A DNA stretch of 64,000 nt from CAWAYH01 sp963786195 (GTDB taxonomy: Bacteria; Acidobacteriota; Vicinamibacteria; Vicinamibacterales; 2-12-FULL-66-21): NCBI GenBank assembly GCA_963786195.1, contig CAWAYH010000013.1, positions 1 through 64,000 on the forward strand. The letters run 5' to 3'. The notes under the pieces were generated by a model. It was not told where the DNA came from. It did not search any database and saw nothing but the letters and a program-made list of their open reading frames with translations. The position numbers and the translations under genes are program-made. Shown one piece after another: positions 12,054 through 19,575 of the stretch (position 1 is its first letter; each line of letters opens with the position of its first letter).

Positions 12054-13313
12054 ATGATGAAAGCACGTATGGCTCGGGTGATGCTGGCCCTGTTAGCGGT
12101 CGCTGTCGCGGTTCCAGGCGGGCGCGCCGAAGCTCAGAGCGCGGAGGTGGTCTACGAATGGAATCAGTTGCTGCAGGCCACGATCCCGACGAATGCCTCG
12201 CTGCGGTCAACGCGCTACTACGCGATCCTGCACGTCGCGATCTTCGACGCCGTCAACTCCATCGAGCGGGATTTCACGCCCTATCACGTGCGCGTGAACG
12301 CTTCGCACGGTGCGTCCAGCGAAGCGGCCGCGGCCCAGGCCGCCCATGACATCCTCACGGCCTTGATCGGCGCACAGACGCGGTTCGACGACGCGTTGAA
12401 CGCCCGGCTGGCGACGATTCCGCGCGGTCAGGCGCGGCAGGGCGTTCGCGTCGGTCAGAAGGTGGCGGAGGCGATCCTCAAACTGCGGCAGACGGACGGG
12501 TGGGACGTGGTCGGCCCCGCCTTCGTCCTCCCGCCGTTCCCTGGGCTGTGGCAGCCCGTGCCGGGGGCCGCGGCGTTCACGCAATTCCCCAAAGTGACTC
12601 CGTTCGCAACGTTGTCCCCCACCCAGTTCCTGCCGCCACCCCCGCCGACGTTGACCAGCGCGACCTACGCGACCGATCTGGACGAGGTGCTGCGTTTCGG
12701 CGTAAGGGACAGCACCGAGCGCACGACCGATCAGACGCGCCTGGCCCGACTGTGGGCGGGCGAGATCTCCACCACCCCGTTGTTTGCCGTGTGGAACAAC
12801 GTCGCGCGCGATACGGCCCGAAGCCGGGGTCTGTGCCTGTCCGAGGTCGCACGGCTGTTCGCGCTGCTGAACATGTCAATTCACGACGGTCTTCAAACGT
12901 CTCACACGGCCAAATTCGTGTACGGCCTCTGGCGGCCCGTGACGGCCATCAAGCGCGCGGCCGAGGATCTCAATGACGCAACGACGGCGGACCCGACCTG
13001 GATCCATCAACTGCTCGTGACACCACCCTATCCCTCCTATCCCGGCAACATGCAGTGCGTCGGCGCGAGCGCAGCGACGGCGCTGGCGCGCGTGTTCGGA
13101 ACGAACGACATCCCGGTGTCGCCGTTCTTTGCCGGCACTGCGCCCAATCCGGACGTGACGCTCGAGTACCCGGGATTCCTGGAGATGGCGGTTGACCAGG
13201 GGAACAGCCGGATTTACGGCGGCATTCACTTCAGGTTCGACAACAATGCGAGCCTCCAGTTCTGCCCCAGGGTGGTCGATTTCATCGTCGCCAACTACAT
13301 GCTTCCCAAGTAG
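12054..13313 (+). CDS. vanadium haloperoxidase/PAP2-like secreted protein with altered active site
   Basis: A signal peptide (ending near GRAEAQ) precedes an all-helical domain of the vanadium-dependent haloperoxidase/PAP2 superfamily, whose members oxidise halides with H2O2 or act as acid phosphatases outside the cytoplasm. The K-x6-R-P element is present as KFVYGLWRP and the late R-x5-H element as SRIYGGIHFRFD. At the place of the usual P-S-G-H the sequence reads YPSYPGNMQCVGASAATAL, so the signature histidine is missing. It may have lost vanadate chemistry or changed function. 419 residues. I chose the ATG at 12054 because AAGGAG at 12042-12047 is correctly spaced for it but abuts the ATG at 12048. 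A paralogue with an intact site lies at 14419. Confidence 0.75.
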   Translation: MMKARMARVMLALLAVAVAVPGGRAEAQSAEVVYEWNQLLQATIPTNASLRSTRYYAILHVAIFDAVNSIERDFTPYHVRVNASHGASSEAAAAQAAHDILTALIGAQTRFDDALNARLATIPRGQARQGVRVGQKVAEAILKLRQTDGWDVVGPAFVLPPFPGLWQPVPGAAAFTQFPKVTPFATLSPTQFLPPPPPTLTSATYATDLDEVLRFGVRDSTERTTDQTRLARLWAGEISTTPLFAVWNNVARDTARSRGLCLSEVARLFALLNMSIHDGLQTSHTAKFVYGLWRPVTAIKRAAEDLNDATTADPTWIHQLLVTPPYPSYPGNMQCVGASAATALARVFGTNDIPVSPFFAGTAPNPDVTLEYPGFLEMAVDQGNSRIYGGIHFRFDNNASLQFCPRVVDFIVANYMLPK

Positions 13314-13332
13314 GCGGCACCAATGAGCTGAG

Positions 13333-13364
13333 AATCAGAAAAAACGAAGAATTTCGTCAAGACC
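13333..13364 (+). promoter_or_regulatory. 32-bp direct repeat, copy 1 (GAATTNCGTCA core)
   Basis: This 32-base segment matches 18039-18070 in the same orientation at 27 of 32 positions. It contains CAGAAAAA and the core GAATTTCGTCA at 13349-13359. It lies just after the haloperoxidase-like stop and 50 bases before the IPT lipoprotein start. It may be a shared operator or promoter element, or a boundary of a duplicated block. Confidence 0.5.
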
Positions 13365-13413
13365 ATACGGCACCCTGGGCTCAGACTATCGACCGATGCG
13401 GGAGCACCAGCCA

Positions 13414-14292
13414 ATGCCTCACGACGCCCGGGTGCCCGTGGTCGGTTTCCTGGTATGCGTTTGCGCAGTTGCGGCCCTGACGCTGGCCTGCGGCGAATCA
13501 CCCTCGTCGCCCTCACCACGCCAGGGGTTCTCGGTAACCTCCGTTCAGCCAAACATCGGGCCGACTGAGGGAACGGCGCAGGTGAGCATCATTGGCTCTG
13601 GATTCCTGGCGGGGGCGACCGCGACCTTTGACGGCGTCCCGGCGACCGTCGTCAGTGTCAACGGTCCGTCGATGTCGGTGACGGTCCCTCAGCGCGCGGC
13701 CGGAAGGGTCGACGTGGTCGTCACCAACCCGGGAGGCGCCAGCGCGAGGCTGGCGGGAGCCTACGTCTACGAGGCGCTCACGGTTTCGTCCGTCTCTCCG
13801 ATCGGAGCGTTCGGCGGCAGTACGGTCCGAATCGCTGGAACCGGATTCATGTCCGGCGCGGTCGCCACCCTCGATGGGATTCCCGCCGTTGTGTCCCTCA
13901 GCAACAGCCGGTTGATCAGCGTCATCGCTCCCGCTCATCCGAGAGGAACGGTTGACGTGGTCGTCACGAGCCCGGGCGGCCAGCAAGGCACGCTCTCCGG
14001 GGCGTTCACTTACGAGGGTGCCGAGCTGACGGTCCTGTCGAATTCAGTAGCGGCCGGCGATCAACTGAATGTGCGCTGGGACGTGACGCGCGGCGGACCA
14101 TTCGACTGGGTCGGAATCTTCAACGTCGGAGATGTCAACACCAGCTATCTCGCGTACGAGTACACCGGCGGACGCCTCTCGGGAACGGTGTCGTTCACGG
14201 CCCCGACGCGTCCCGGGCAGTACGACTTTCGATACCTCCTCGACGACGGTTACGTCGACGTCGCGCGCAGCAGTCCGGTGACCGTCAGGTGA
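13414..14292 (+). CDS. IPT/TIG-domain lipoprotein
   Basis: A lipoprotein signal (hydrophobic FLVCVCAVAALTLAC with the lipobox cysteine) is followed by a Ser/Pro spacer and two IPT/TIG immunoglobulin-like domains. Each has the pattern P-x2-G-x-(F)-GG/EGT ... I-x-G-(S/T)-GF ... G-A-x-A-T-(F/L)-D-G ... V-D-V-V-V-T-(N/S)-P-G-G. A last ~80-residue domain begins LTVLSNSVAAGDQLNVRWDV and contains WVGIFNVGD and YDFRYLLDDGY, like the WVGI-containing beta domains that follow IPT repeats elsewhere. It is probably an outer-surface structural or binding protein. Start chosen at 13414 because GGGAG at 13400-13404 is well spaced for it; an in-frame ATG at 13396 is possible. Confidence 0.75.
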   Translation: MPHDARVPVVGFLVCVCAVAALTLACGESPSSPSPRQGFSVTSVQPNIGPTEGTAQVSIIGSGFLAGATATFDGVPATVVSVNGPSMSVTVPQRAAGRVDVVVTNPGGASARLAGAYVYEALTVSSVSPIGAFGGSTVRIAGTGFMSGAVATLDGIPAVVSLSNSRLISVIAPAHPRGTVDVVVTSPGGQQGTLSGAFTYEGAELTVLSNSVAAGDQLNVRWDVTRGGPFDWVGIFNVGDVNTSYLAYEYTGGRLSGTVSFTAPTRPGQYDFRYLLDDGYVDVARSSPVTVR

Positions 14293-14337
14293 CCTCGTTC
14301 AAACACGGAAGATCGATGGCAATTCAAGAGACCCGGT

Positions 14338-14348
14338 GAATTCCGTCA
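14338..14348 (+). promoter_or_regulatory. third occurrence of the GAATTNCGTCA core
   Basis: GAATTCCGTCA lies 70 bases before the second haloperoxidase gene. It shares only the core with the 32-bp repeats at 13333 and 18039, so a chance match is possible. Confidence 0.3.
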
Positions 14349-14418
14349 GTTACTCGCACGGCGCTCGTGGTACACCTTACCAATCTGACGAGCATGACGC
14401 TCGTAAACGGAGGGAGCG

Positions 14419-15747
14419 ATGATGAAGAGATGGTCGACATCCTGGTTGGCGTTGCTGGTCGTACTCGTTGCGGCGCCTCCTGCTCAGGCGGATGTCATTA
14501 CCGATTGGACCCAGACCATGCTGAGGGCGGGCCTGGTGGCAGGCACCGGACCGCCCAATTTCACGCGCGTGTCTGCGATGGTCGAGGTCGCGATGTTCGA
14601 TGCACTGAACGGGATCGACGGTCGCTACGAGTCGTTTTTCGACTACCAGGCCACCCCCAAGCCGGGAGCCTCGAAAAGGGCCGCTGCGGTCCAGGCCGCC
14701 TGGGCGGTGCTCACAAAGACCTATGGCACCGGCGCGGCGACGCCCAACGCGGCGCAGCAGGCAAACTTCGACGCCCGCCGTCGAGTGTCGCTGACGGAAA
14801 TTGCCCAGCACGAGAGCGCCCAGTCGATCGACGACGGCGTCGCGTGGGGGCAGGCGGTCGCCGACGAGATACTTGCGTTTCGGGCTGGCGACGGATTCAG
14901 CGCGGCGCCCATCCCATTCCCGAACGGCACAAACCCGGGAGAATGGCGCCAAACACTAAACCTGCCATCGCCGGGAACATCCCCGACGGGTGTGGGATAT
15001 CCCCAGCTCTCCAATCAGACGCCCTGGGCGATCCCGTTGTTCTCGACCTTCCGGCCGGATCCACCGCCAGCCCTCGACAGCCCCCAGTACACGCGGGACT
15101 TCAATGAAGTCAAGACGATGGGCAGCTTCGGGAGCACGGCCCGCACCGCCGATCAGACGACGTACTCGCTGTTCTGGAATTCCGCCACGCCCTCGTATCT
15201 GTGGAATACCGTCGCCCTCTCGCTCCTGGACGACGACAAGAGCGATCGCGACCACCAGTGGAATCGAGACAAACATCGCACGCTTCTGGAGCGCGCACGA
15301 CTGCTTGCCCAGCTGAACGTCGCGATGGCGGACGCCGTGATTGGCTGCTGGGATGCGAAGTACGCCCACGCCTACTGGCGGCCGATCACCGCCATCCGGG
15401 ACACGGCTGACGATGGCAATCCGCTGACGATACCAGACGCCTCCTGGGTTCCGATGTTCGCGACGCCCGGTCATCCCGACTATCCATCGGGGCACTCGTG
15501 CGCAAGCGGCGCGGCAGGGGAAGTGCTGGCGGACGAGTTCGGCAATCGAACCCGCTTCACGATGGACTCCGACCAGATGCTGGGCGTGACCCGGTCGTTC
15601 CGGAGCTTCACGTCCGCGCTGGATGAAGTGAAGAACGCACGCATCTTCGCCGGCATACACTTCCGCACCGCCTGTGAAGTCGGTCAGAAGCTGGGCGTTG
15701 ACGTCGCACGCTTCGTGCTCGAGAACAAGTTCCAACGCCTGAGATGA
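14419..15747 (+). CDS. vanadium-dependent haloperoxidase/PAP2 family secreted protein
   Basis: GGAGGG at 14410-14415 supports this ATG; a signal peptide ends at AQA. The vanadate/phosphate site is complete: K-x6-R-P as KYAHAYWRP, P-S-G-H as HPDYPSGHSCASGAAGEVL, and the final R-x5-H as ARIFAGIHFR. Members in bacteria oxidise halides with peroxide outside the cytoplasm, but related PAP2 phosphatases share the same residues, so substrate is open. 442 residues, in the expected range. It belongs with the divergent paralogue at 12054 and with lipoproteins before and after it; the gap to the next gene is only 15 bases, so the two are probably co-transcribed. Confidence 0.82.
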   Translation: MMKRWSTSWLALLVVLVAAPPAQADVITDWTQTMLRAGLVAGTGPPNFTRVSAMVEVAMFDALNGIDGRYESFFDYQATPKPGASKRAAAVQAAWAVLTKTYGTGAATPNAAQQANFDARRRVSLTEIAQHESAQSIDDGVAWGQAVADEILAFRAGDGFSAAPIPFPNGTNPGEWRQTLNLPSPGTSPTGVGYPQLSNQTPWAIPLFSTFRPDPPPALDSPQYTRDFNEVKTMGSFGSTARTADQTTYSLFWNSATPSYLWNTVALSLLDDDKSDRDHQWNRDKHRTLLERARLLAQLNVAMADAVIGCWDAKYAHAYWRPITAIRDTADDGNPLTIPDASWVPMFATPGHPDYPSGHSCASGAAGEVLADEFGNRTRFTMDSDQMLGVTRSFRSFTSALDEVKNARIFAGIHFRTACEVGQKLGVDVARFVLENKFQRLR

Positions 15748-15762
15748 CCGACCGAGACGACG

Positions 15763-16821
15763 ATGCGAACCCCGAGCTTCACGCGTCTGGTACTCGCGCT
15801 GGCGCTGGTGGGCCTGCTGGCCGCATGCGGCAGGTCTCCCAGCGGGCCGACCCAGCCCGTCCTGACGGCCCGCATTGAAATCTCGGGTCCGCGTTCGGTG
15901 CCGCCGGGCGCCACCGCTCAGTACAGCGTCACTGCGCACATGACCGACGGCTCGACTCGCGAGCTCACCAGCCAGGTCAACTGGGGGAGCTCGAACACGT
16001 CGGTGCTGTCGATCACGAACACGGGTCTGGCCACTGGCCACCGGAACGGTGACGCCCTGGTGTCCGGACAAATCAACGCTCCGTTCATGAGAAGCTCGCT
16101 CGAAGTCGTCGTGGTTTCCCCCGGCACGTACAGACTCGCCGGGCAGGTGCGGGAAGCCGCCATCCCGACAGGCCCGGTCGTCGATGCTCGCGTCGAAATC
16201 ACGTCGGGGTTGGCCACCGGTCTATTCACGACGACCGATACAGCAGGCAGGTACCGACTGTTTGGCGTTTCCGGCGAAGCGCAGATCAGGGTGACCCGGG
16301 AAGGCTACGAGCCGTTCGTTCAAAACTTGGTCCTTTCGGGCCACGAGACGCTGAATATCGAGCTGGCCCTCCTTCGTCCCAGGAAGGACCACGCGGGGAC
16401 ATACACGCTCGCGATTGCGGCGTCGGAGCCGTGTCGAACGTCGCTGCCGGAGGAAATCTGGACGAGAACCTACACCGCCGTCGTGACGCAGTTCGGACCG
16501 CAACTGGACGTCCGGCTGAGCGGAGCGACGTTCGTGATGGTCGGAAGCGAGGGCAACCGGTTCCCCGGGAGGGTCGAGCCCGTCCAGATCGTGTTCTCGC
16601 TGCAGGAGACCGACTTCTACTACGGCATTCTTCGCGACAACCTCGTTGAGCAAATAGGCACGTCGGTGTATGTCGTGTGGGGAGCGGCGACGACGACCGA
16701 CTCACCCGCAGGACTCTCGGGAACCCTCGATGGGGCGCTTCAACTCTCTGAAGGAAGTGTCTTTGGGCGCAGCCTTGCCGGCTGCCGGTCAAGCAGCCAT
16801 CGATTCACGCTGTCGCGATGA
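15763..16821 (+). CDS. lipoprotein with Big-like and regulatory-like domains, paralogue A
   Basis: The lipobox is LVGLLAACG. Residues ~35-125 resemble a bacterial Ig-like (Big2) domain (ISGPRSVPPGATAQYSVTAH, then VNWGSSNTSVLSITNTGLATG). Residues ~125-205 form a carboxypeptidase-regulatory-like domain (YRLAGQVREAAIPTGPVVDARVEIT, then DTAGRYRLFGVSGEAQIRVTREGYEP). The last ~145 residues form a domain I do not recognise: GTYTLAIAASEPC at its start, LSGTLDGAL and a Cys-x-S near the end. The same layout and C-terminal domain recur in the gene at 16894, so the two are paralogues. Probably surface-attached; no catalytic motif seen. Confidence 0.65.
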   Translation: MRTPSFTRLVLALALVGLLAACGRSPSGPTQPVLTARIEISGPRSVPPGATAQYSVTAHMTDGSTRELTSQVNWGSSNTSVLSITNTGLATGHRNGDALVSGQINAPFMRSSLEVVVVSPGTYRLAGQVREAAIPTGPVVDARVEITSGLATGLFTTTDTAGRYRLFGVSGEAQIRVTREGYEPFVQNLVLSGHETLNIELALLRPRKDHAGTYTLAIAASEPCRTSLPEEIWTRTYTAVVTQFGPQLDVRLSGATFVMVGSEGNRFPGRVEPVQIVFSLQETDFYYGILRDNLVEQIGTSVYVVWGAATTTDSPAGLSGTLDGALQLSEGSVFGRSLAGCRSSSHRFTLSR

Positions 16822-16893
16822 CGCAGGGCGTCGACGTTTGGTCATCAAGTACGGATCGAGACGCTCATCGTCTTCACTCGAAGGAGTGCCGTC

Positions 16894-18024
16894 ATGAGAA
16901 ACCGCCTGGCCCGGTTTGCCGTGTCCCGTCGGCGCCAGAGGCTCTTTCCTGCTGGATTCGTTCTCGTCGGCGGAATCGGCGTATTGACGGTTGTTTCATG
17001 CGACAGCGATGGCCCTCCCACGAGTCCCGGCACGCCCGGTGGCGGGTTCGTCAGCCTCCGGCTCACCGCGCCGGAACGAATCACCCCCGGCCAGTCCGTC
17101 CAACTGAGGGCCGAGGCAATCACGGCCAATGGATCTGCAGAGAACGTCAGCGCCCAGGCGTCGTGGGCGTCGTCGAATGGACTGGTTGTACAGGTGAGCA
17201 GCTCCGGACTTGCGACCGCGGGGACCCGAGGAGAGTCCATCGTGCAAGTCCGCCACCGGGACAAAGTCGCCCAGCAGCACGTCTTTGTGCTGCCCGACGG
17301 CACGTTCGCACTGGCGGGGACCGTCAGGGAGAGCGTTGTCGGCATCGGGGGTGTCTCGCTCAGAGTCGTTGACGGTGTCGGTCAGAACATCGTGACGTTC
17401 TCCGACCCTGATGGCTCGTACACGCTCTTCGGCGTCAGCGGCCGGATACGGATTCGACTCACGAAGCCTGACTACGCTGAGAATCTGCAGGACGTCGATG
17501 TTGCCACGCACCGCCGGCAGGATTTCGAGATTGTTCCCGAGCGGCCTCGGGATGATTACCGGGGCACCTACACGCTGAGGATAACGGCCCGACTGCCGTG
17601 CGAGGGCATATCGGCTGAGACATTCCCCGAAGCCGTGACGCGGCGCGAGTACACGGCCAACGTCGAGCAGGATGGCCCACGAATATCAGTCACTTTGAGC
17701 GGCGCCGACTTCCTCACGACCAGCGGTCACGGAAACGGCTTCGTCGGCTCGCTCGACATCTCGGGCAGACTCGCCTTCTCAATCGGCAGTCCGAACTTCG
17801 ATTACTACGGCCCCTGGTACTACGGACTGCCAGAACTCGCGGAGCGCGTTGGCGACACGACGCTGATTGTCAGCGGAGTGGTATCGGTTCAAGGGGGACC
17901 GCCGCGGCTTTCGGGCACGCTGGACGGATTCCTCTTGACTGCAGATCGCTCCACTTACCCCTTCGGACCACCGTACAGATCGGTCTGCGTGGGCCAGCAC
18001 GGTTTCGAGATGGTGCGTCGGTGA
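16894..18024 (+). CDS. lipoprotein with Big-like and regulatory-like domains, paralogue B
   Basis: GAAGGAG is spaced six bases before this ATG. A basic N-terminus and hydrophobic stretch lead to VVSCD, a plausible lipobox. It repeats the paralogue A layout: Ig-like domain (LRLTAPERITPGQSVQLRAEA, then ASWASSNGLVVQVSSSGLATAG), regulatory-like domain (FALAGTVRESVVGIGGVSLRVVDG, then DPDGSYTLFGVSGRIRIRLTKPDY), and the unrecognised C-terminal domain (GTYTLRITARLPC ... LSGTLDGFLL ... a late Cys). Conserved cysteines at both ends of that domain suggest a disulphide. 376 residues. Probably arose by tandem duplication with the gene at 15763. Confidence 0.65.
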   Translation: MRNRLARFAVSRRRQRLFPAGFVLVGGIGVLTVVSCDSDGPPTSPGTPGGGFVSLRLTAPERITPGQSVQLRAEAITANGSAENVSAQASWASSNGLVVQVSSSGLATAGTRGESIVQVRHRDKVAQQHVFVLPDGTFALAGTVRESVVGIGGVSLRVVDGVGQNIVTFSDPDGSYTLFGVSGRIRIRLTKPDYAENLQDVDVATHRRQDFEIVPERPRDDYRGTYTLRITARLPCEGISAETFPEAVTRREYTANVEQDGPRISVTLSGADFLTTSGHGNGFVGSLDISGRLAFSIGSPNFDYYGPWYYGLPELAERVGDTTLIVSGVVSVQGGPPRLSGTLDGFLLTADRSTYPFGPPYRSVCVGQHGFEMVRR

Positions 18025-18038
18025 TGCACGACGGACGG

Positions 18039-18070
18039 ATTCAGAAAAACCGAAGAATTGCGTCAGGACT
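18039..18070 (+). promoter_or_regulatory. 32-bp direct repeat, copy 2 (GAATTNCGTCA core)
   Basis: Second copy of the element at 13333-13364, 27 of 32 bases identical, with core GAATTGCGTCA at 18055-18065. It begins 14 bases after the lipoprotein B stop and ends 53 bases before the preferred start of the sulfatase-like gene, almost the same distance as copy 1 to its gene. Confidence 0.5.
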
Positions 18071-18123
18071 CGGACGCTCCTCGGGGCGCAATGTATTCGC
18101 GTCCCATTCGCGATGACGCAACA

Positions 18124-19530
18124 ATGCCATTCCACATCGAAGCTCGCCGCGCTTCCGCCATCCTGATCGCGGTCGGCCTCCTCGCCGCGTTGACGTGGCA
18201 CGTGTCTGCCGTCCGCCGTGCGCCGCTCGGTGTCGTGCTCATCACCCTGGATACCACCCGCGCCGATCGGTTGTCGGCCTACGGGTTCATGGACGCCTCG
18301 ATGCCCGCGCTCGACCGGCTCGCGCGGGAAGGCGTCGTGTTCGACCAGGCGACGACTGTCGCGCCGATGACGCTGCCCGCGCACGCCAGCCTCCTGACCG
18401 GGCTCCTCCCGCCGCGACACGGCGTCCGGGACAATGCCGACTCCGCGCTTGCCGCCACGCACACCACGCTTGCGGAGGTCCTGCACGCCAACGGCTTCCG
18501 GACGGGGGCGTTCGTCGCGTCCGCGGTGCTCGATCCGGATCGAGGTCTCGCGCAGGGGTTTGACGTCTACAAAGGCGCCGGGGCCAAAAGCCAGCCAGGA
18601 GCCGCCGCGCGTCAGCGACGCGCAGACGCGGTTACCGCCGACGCCGTCGAGTGGCTCGGACAGGTCGCCGGATCGCGATTCTTTCTCTGGACGCATCTCT
18701 ACGATCCGCACGCGCCGTACGATCCGCCCGAGCCGTTTCGATCGCGGCATGCGGATCCGTATGTGGGTGAGATCGCGTTTGCCGACTCGCAGATCGCCCG
18801 GCTGCTCGACGAGCTGGAGCGGCGGCAACTCCTCGAGCGGACGGTCGTCGTCTTTTTGAGCGATCACGGGGAGGGACTGGGCGAGCACGGCGAACGGGAT
18901 CACGGGATCTTCGTGTACGAAAGCGTCCTTCGCGTGCCGCTGATGATCAGGATGCCGCGTGGGCACATCGCCCCGAGGCGGGTCGCTGAAGTGGTCCGGC
19001 TCACCGACGTAATGCCAACCGTTCTCGAACTGCTCGACCTGCCGGTTCCCTCGATGGATGGCGTCAGCCTCGTCCGGCTCATGGCCGGCCGCGCCCAGCT
19101 TCCTCTCGAGGCCTATGCCGAGGCGATGTATCCGCAGCGGTTCGGCTGGAGCCCGCTCCGCTCGCTCCGGGACGAACGGTTCAAGCTCATCGACGCGCCG
19201 CGGCCGGAGCTCTACGACCTGGAGCGCGATCCGTTCGAGCAGCACAACGTCTACGAAGTACATCCCTACGTCGCGGAGGCCATGAGGCAACGCATCGCGT
19301 CGCTCGACGCGGGCGGTCCGCCCGGCGTCGCGGCGCCGTCCGCGGCAGGGCCATCCGCCGAGTTGCGGGAGCGTCTGTCCGCGCTTGGCTACGCGGGGAC
19401 TGGACCTCGACGTGCGCCAGCCGATGGCGAGCGCCTGCCGGACCCCAAGGACTGCATCGACCTGTACAACGCGCGCCGCAGCCTTGCCGCACCGCCCGCT
19501 CTCAACGAGGCCGCGCGCCTCTGCCGTTAG
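18124..19530 (+). CDS. sulfatase-like alkaline-phosphatase-superfamily hydrolase
   Basis: An N-terminal hydrophobic anchor (ASAILIAVGLLAALTWHVSA) is followed by a sulfatase-fold domain: the metal-binding LITLDTTRADRLSAYG, APMTLPAHASLLTG where sulfatases carry C/S-x-P-x-R, WTHLYDPHAPYDPPEPF, and VVFLSDHGEGLGEHGERDHG with the second metal site. The nucleophile position is Thr and the Arg is His, so formylglycine-dependent sulfatase activity is unlikely; phosphoester or phosphotransferase chemistry is possible. It ends with a DPKD-x-I-x-LYN segment that in related proteins leads into TPR repeats, absent here. Upstream in-frame starts at 18058 (TTG) and 18091 exist; I prefer 18124 because the 32-bp element overlaps the first. 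Confidence 0.72.
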   Translation: MPFHIEARRASAILIAVGLLAALTWHVSAVRRAPLGVVLITLDTTRADRLSAYGFMDASMPALDRLAREGVVFDQATTVAPMTLPAHASLLTGLLPPRHGVRDNADSALAATHTTLAEVLHANGFRTGAFVASAVLDPDRGLAQGFDVYKGAGAKSQPGAAARQRRADAVTADAVEWLGQVAGSRFFLWTHLYDPHAPYDPPEPFRSRHADPYVGEIAFADSQIARLLDELERRQLLERTVVVFLSDHGEGLGEHGERDHGIFVYESVLRVPLMIRMPRGHIAPRRVAEVVRLTDVMPTVLELLDLPVPSMDGVSLVRLMAGRAQLPLEAYAEAMYPQRFGWSPLRSLRDERFKLIDAPRPELYDLERDPFEQHNVYEVHPYVAEAMRQRIASLDAGGPPGVAAPSAAGPSAELRERLSALGYAGTGPRRAPADGERLPDPKDCIDLYNARRSLAAPPALNEAARLCR

Positions 19531-19563
19531 GGGTCGACCTTTCTCCAGTCGAGCTTTCCCAAG

Positions 19564-19575
19564 TACAATCCGGGC
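19564..19575 (+). promoter_or_regulatory. -10 element six bases before the M14 peptidase ATG
   Basis: TACAAT at 19564-19569 is followed by exactly six bases and then the ATG. If transcription starts 6-7 bases after the -10, the mRNA begins at the start codon. No Shine-Dalgarno sequence is present. The -35 is unclear. Confidence 0.5.

Noticed and set aside
13333..18070. The 32-bp repeats as transposon ends or target-site duplication
   Set aside because: No transposase or integrase lies between them, 32 bases is too long for a typical target duplication, and both copies stand at promoter distance from genes.
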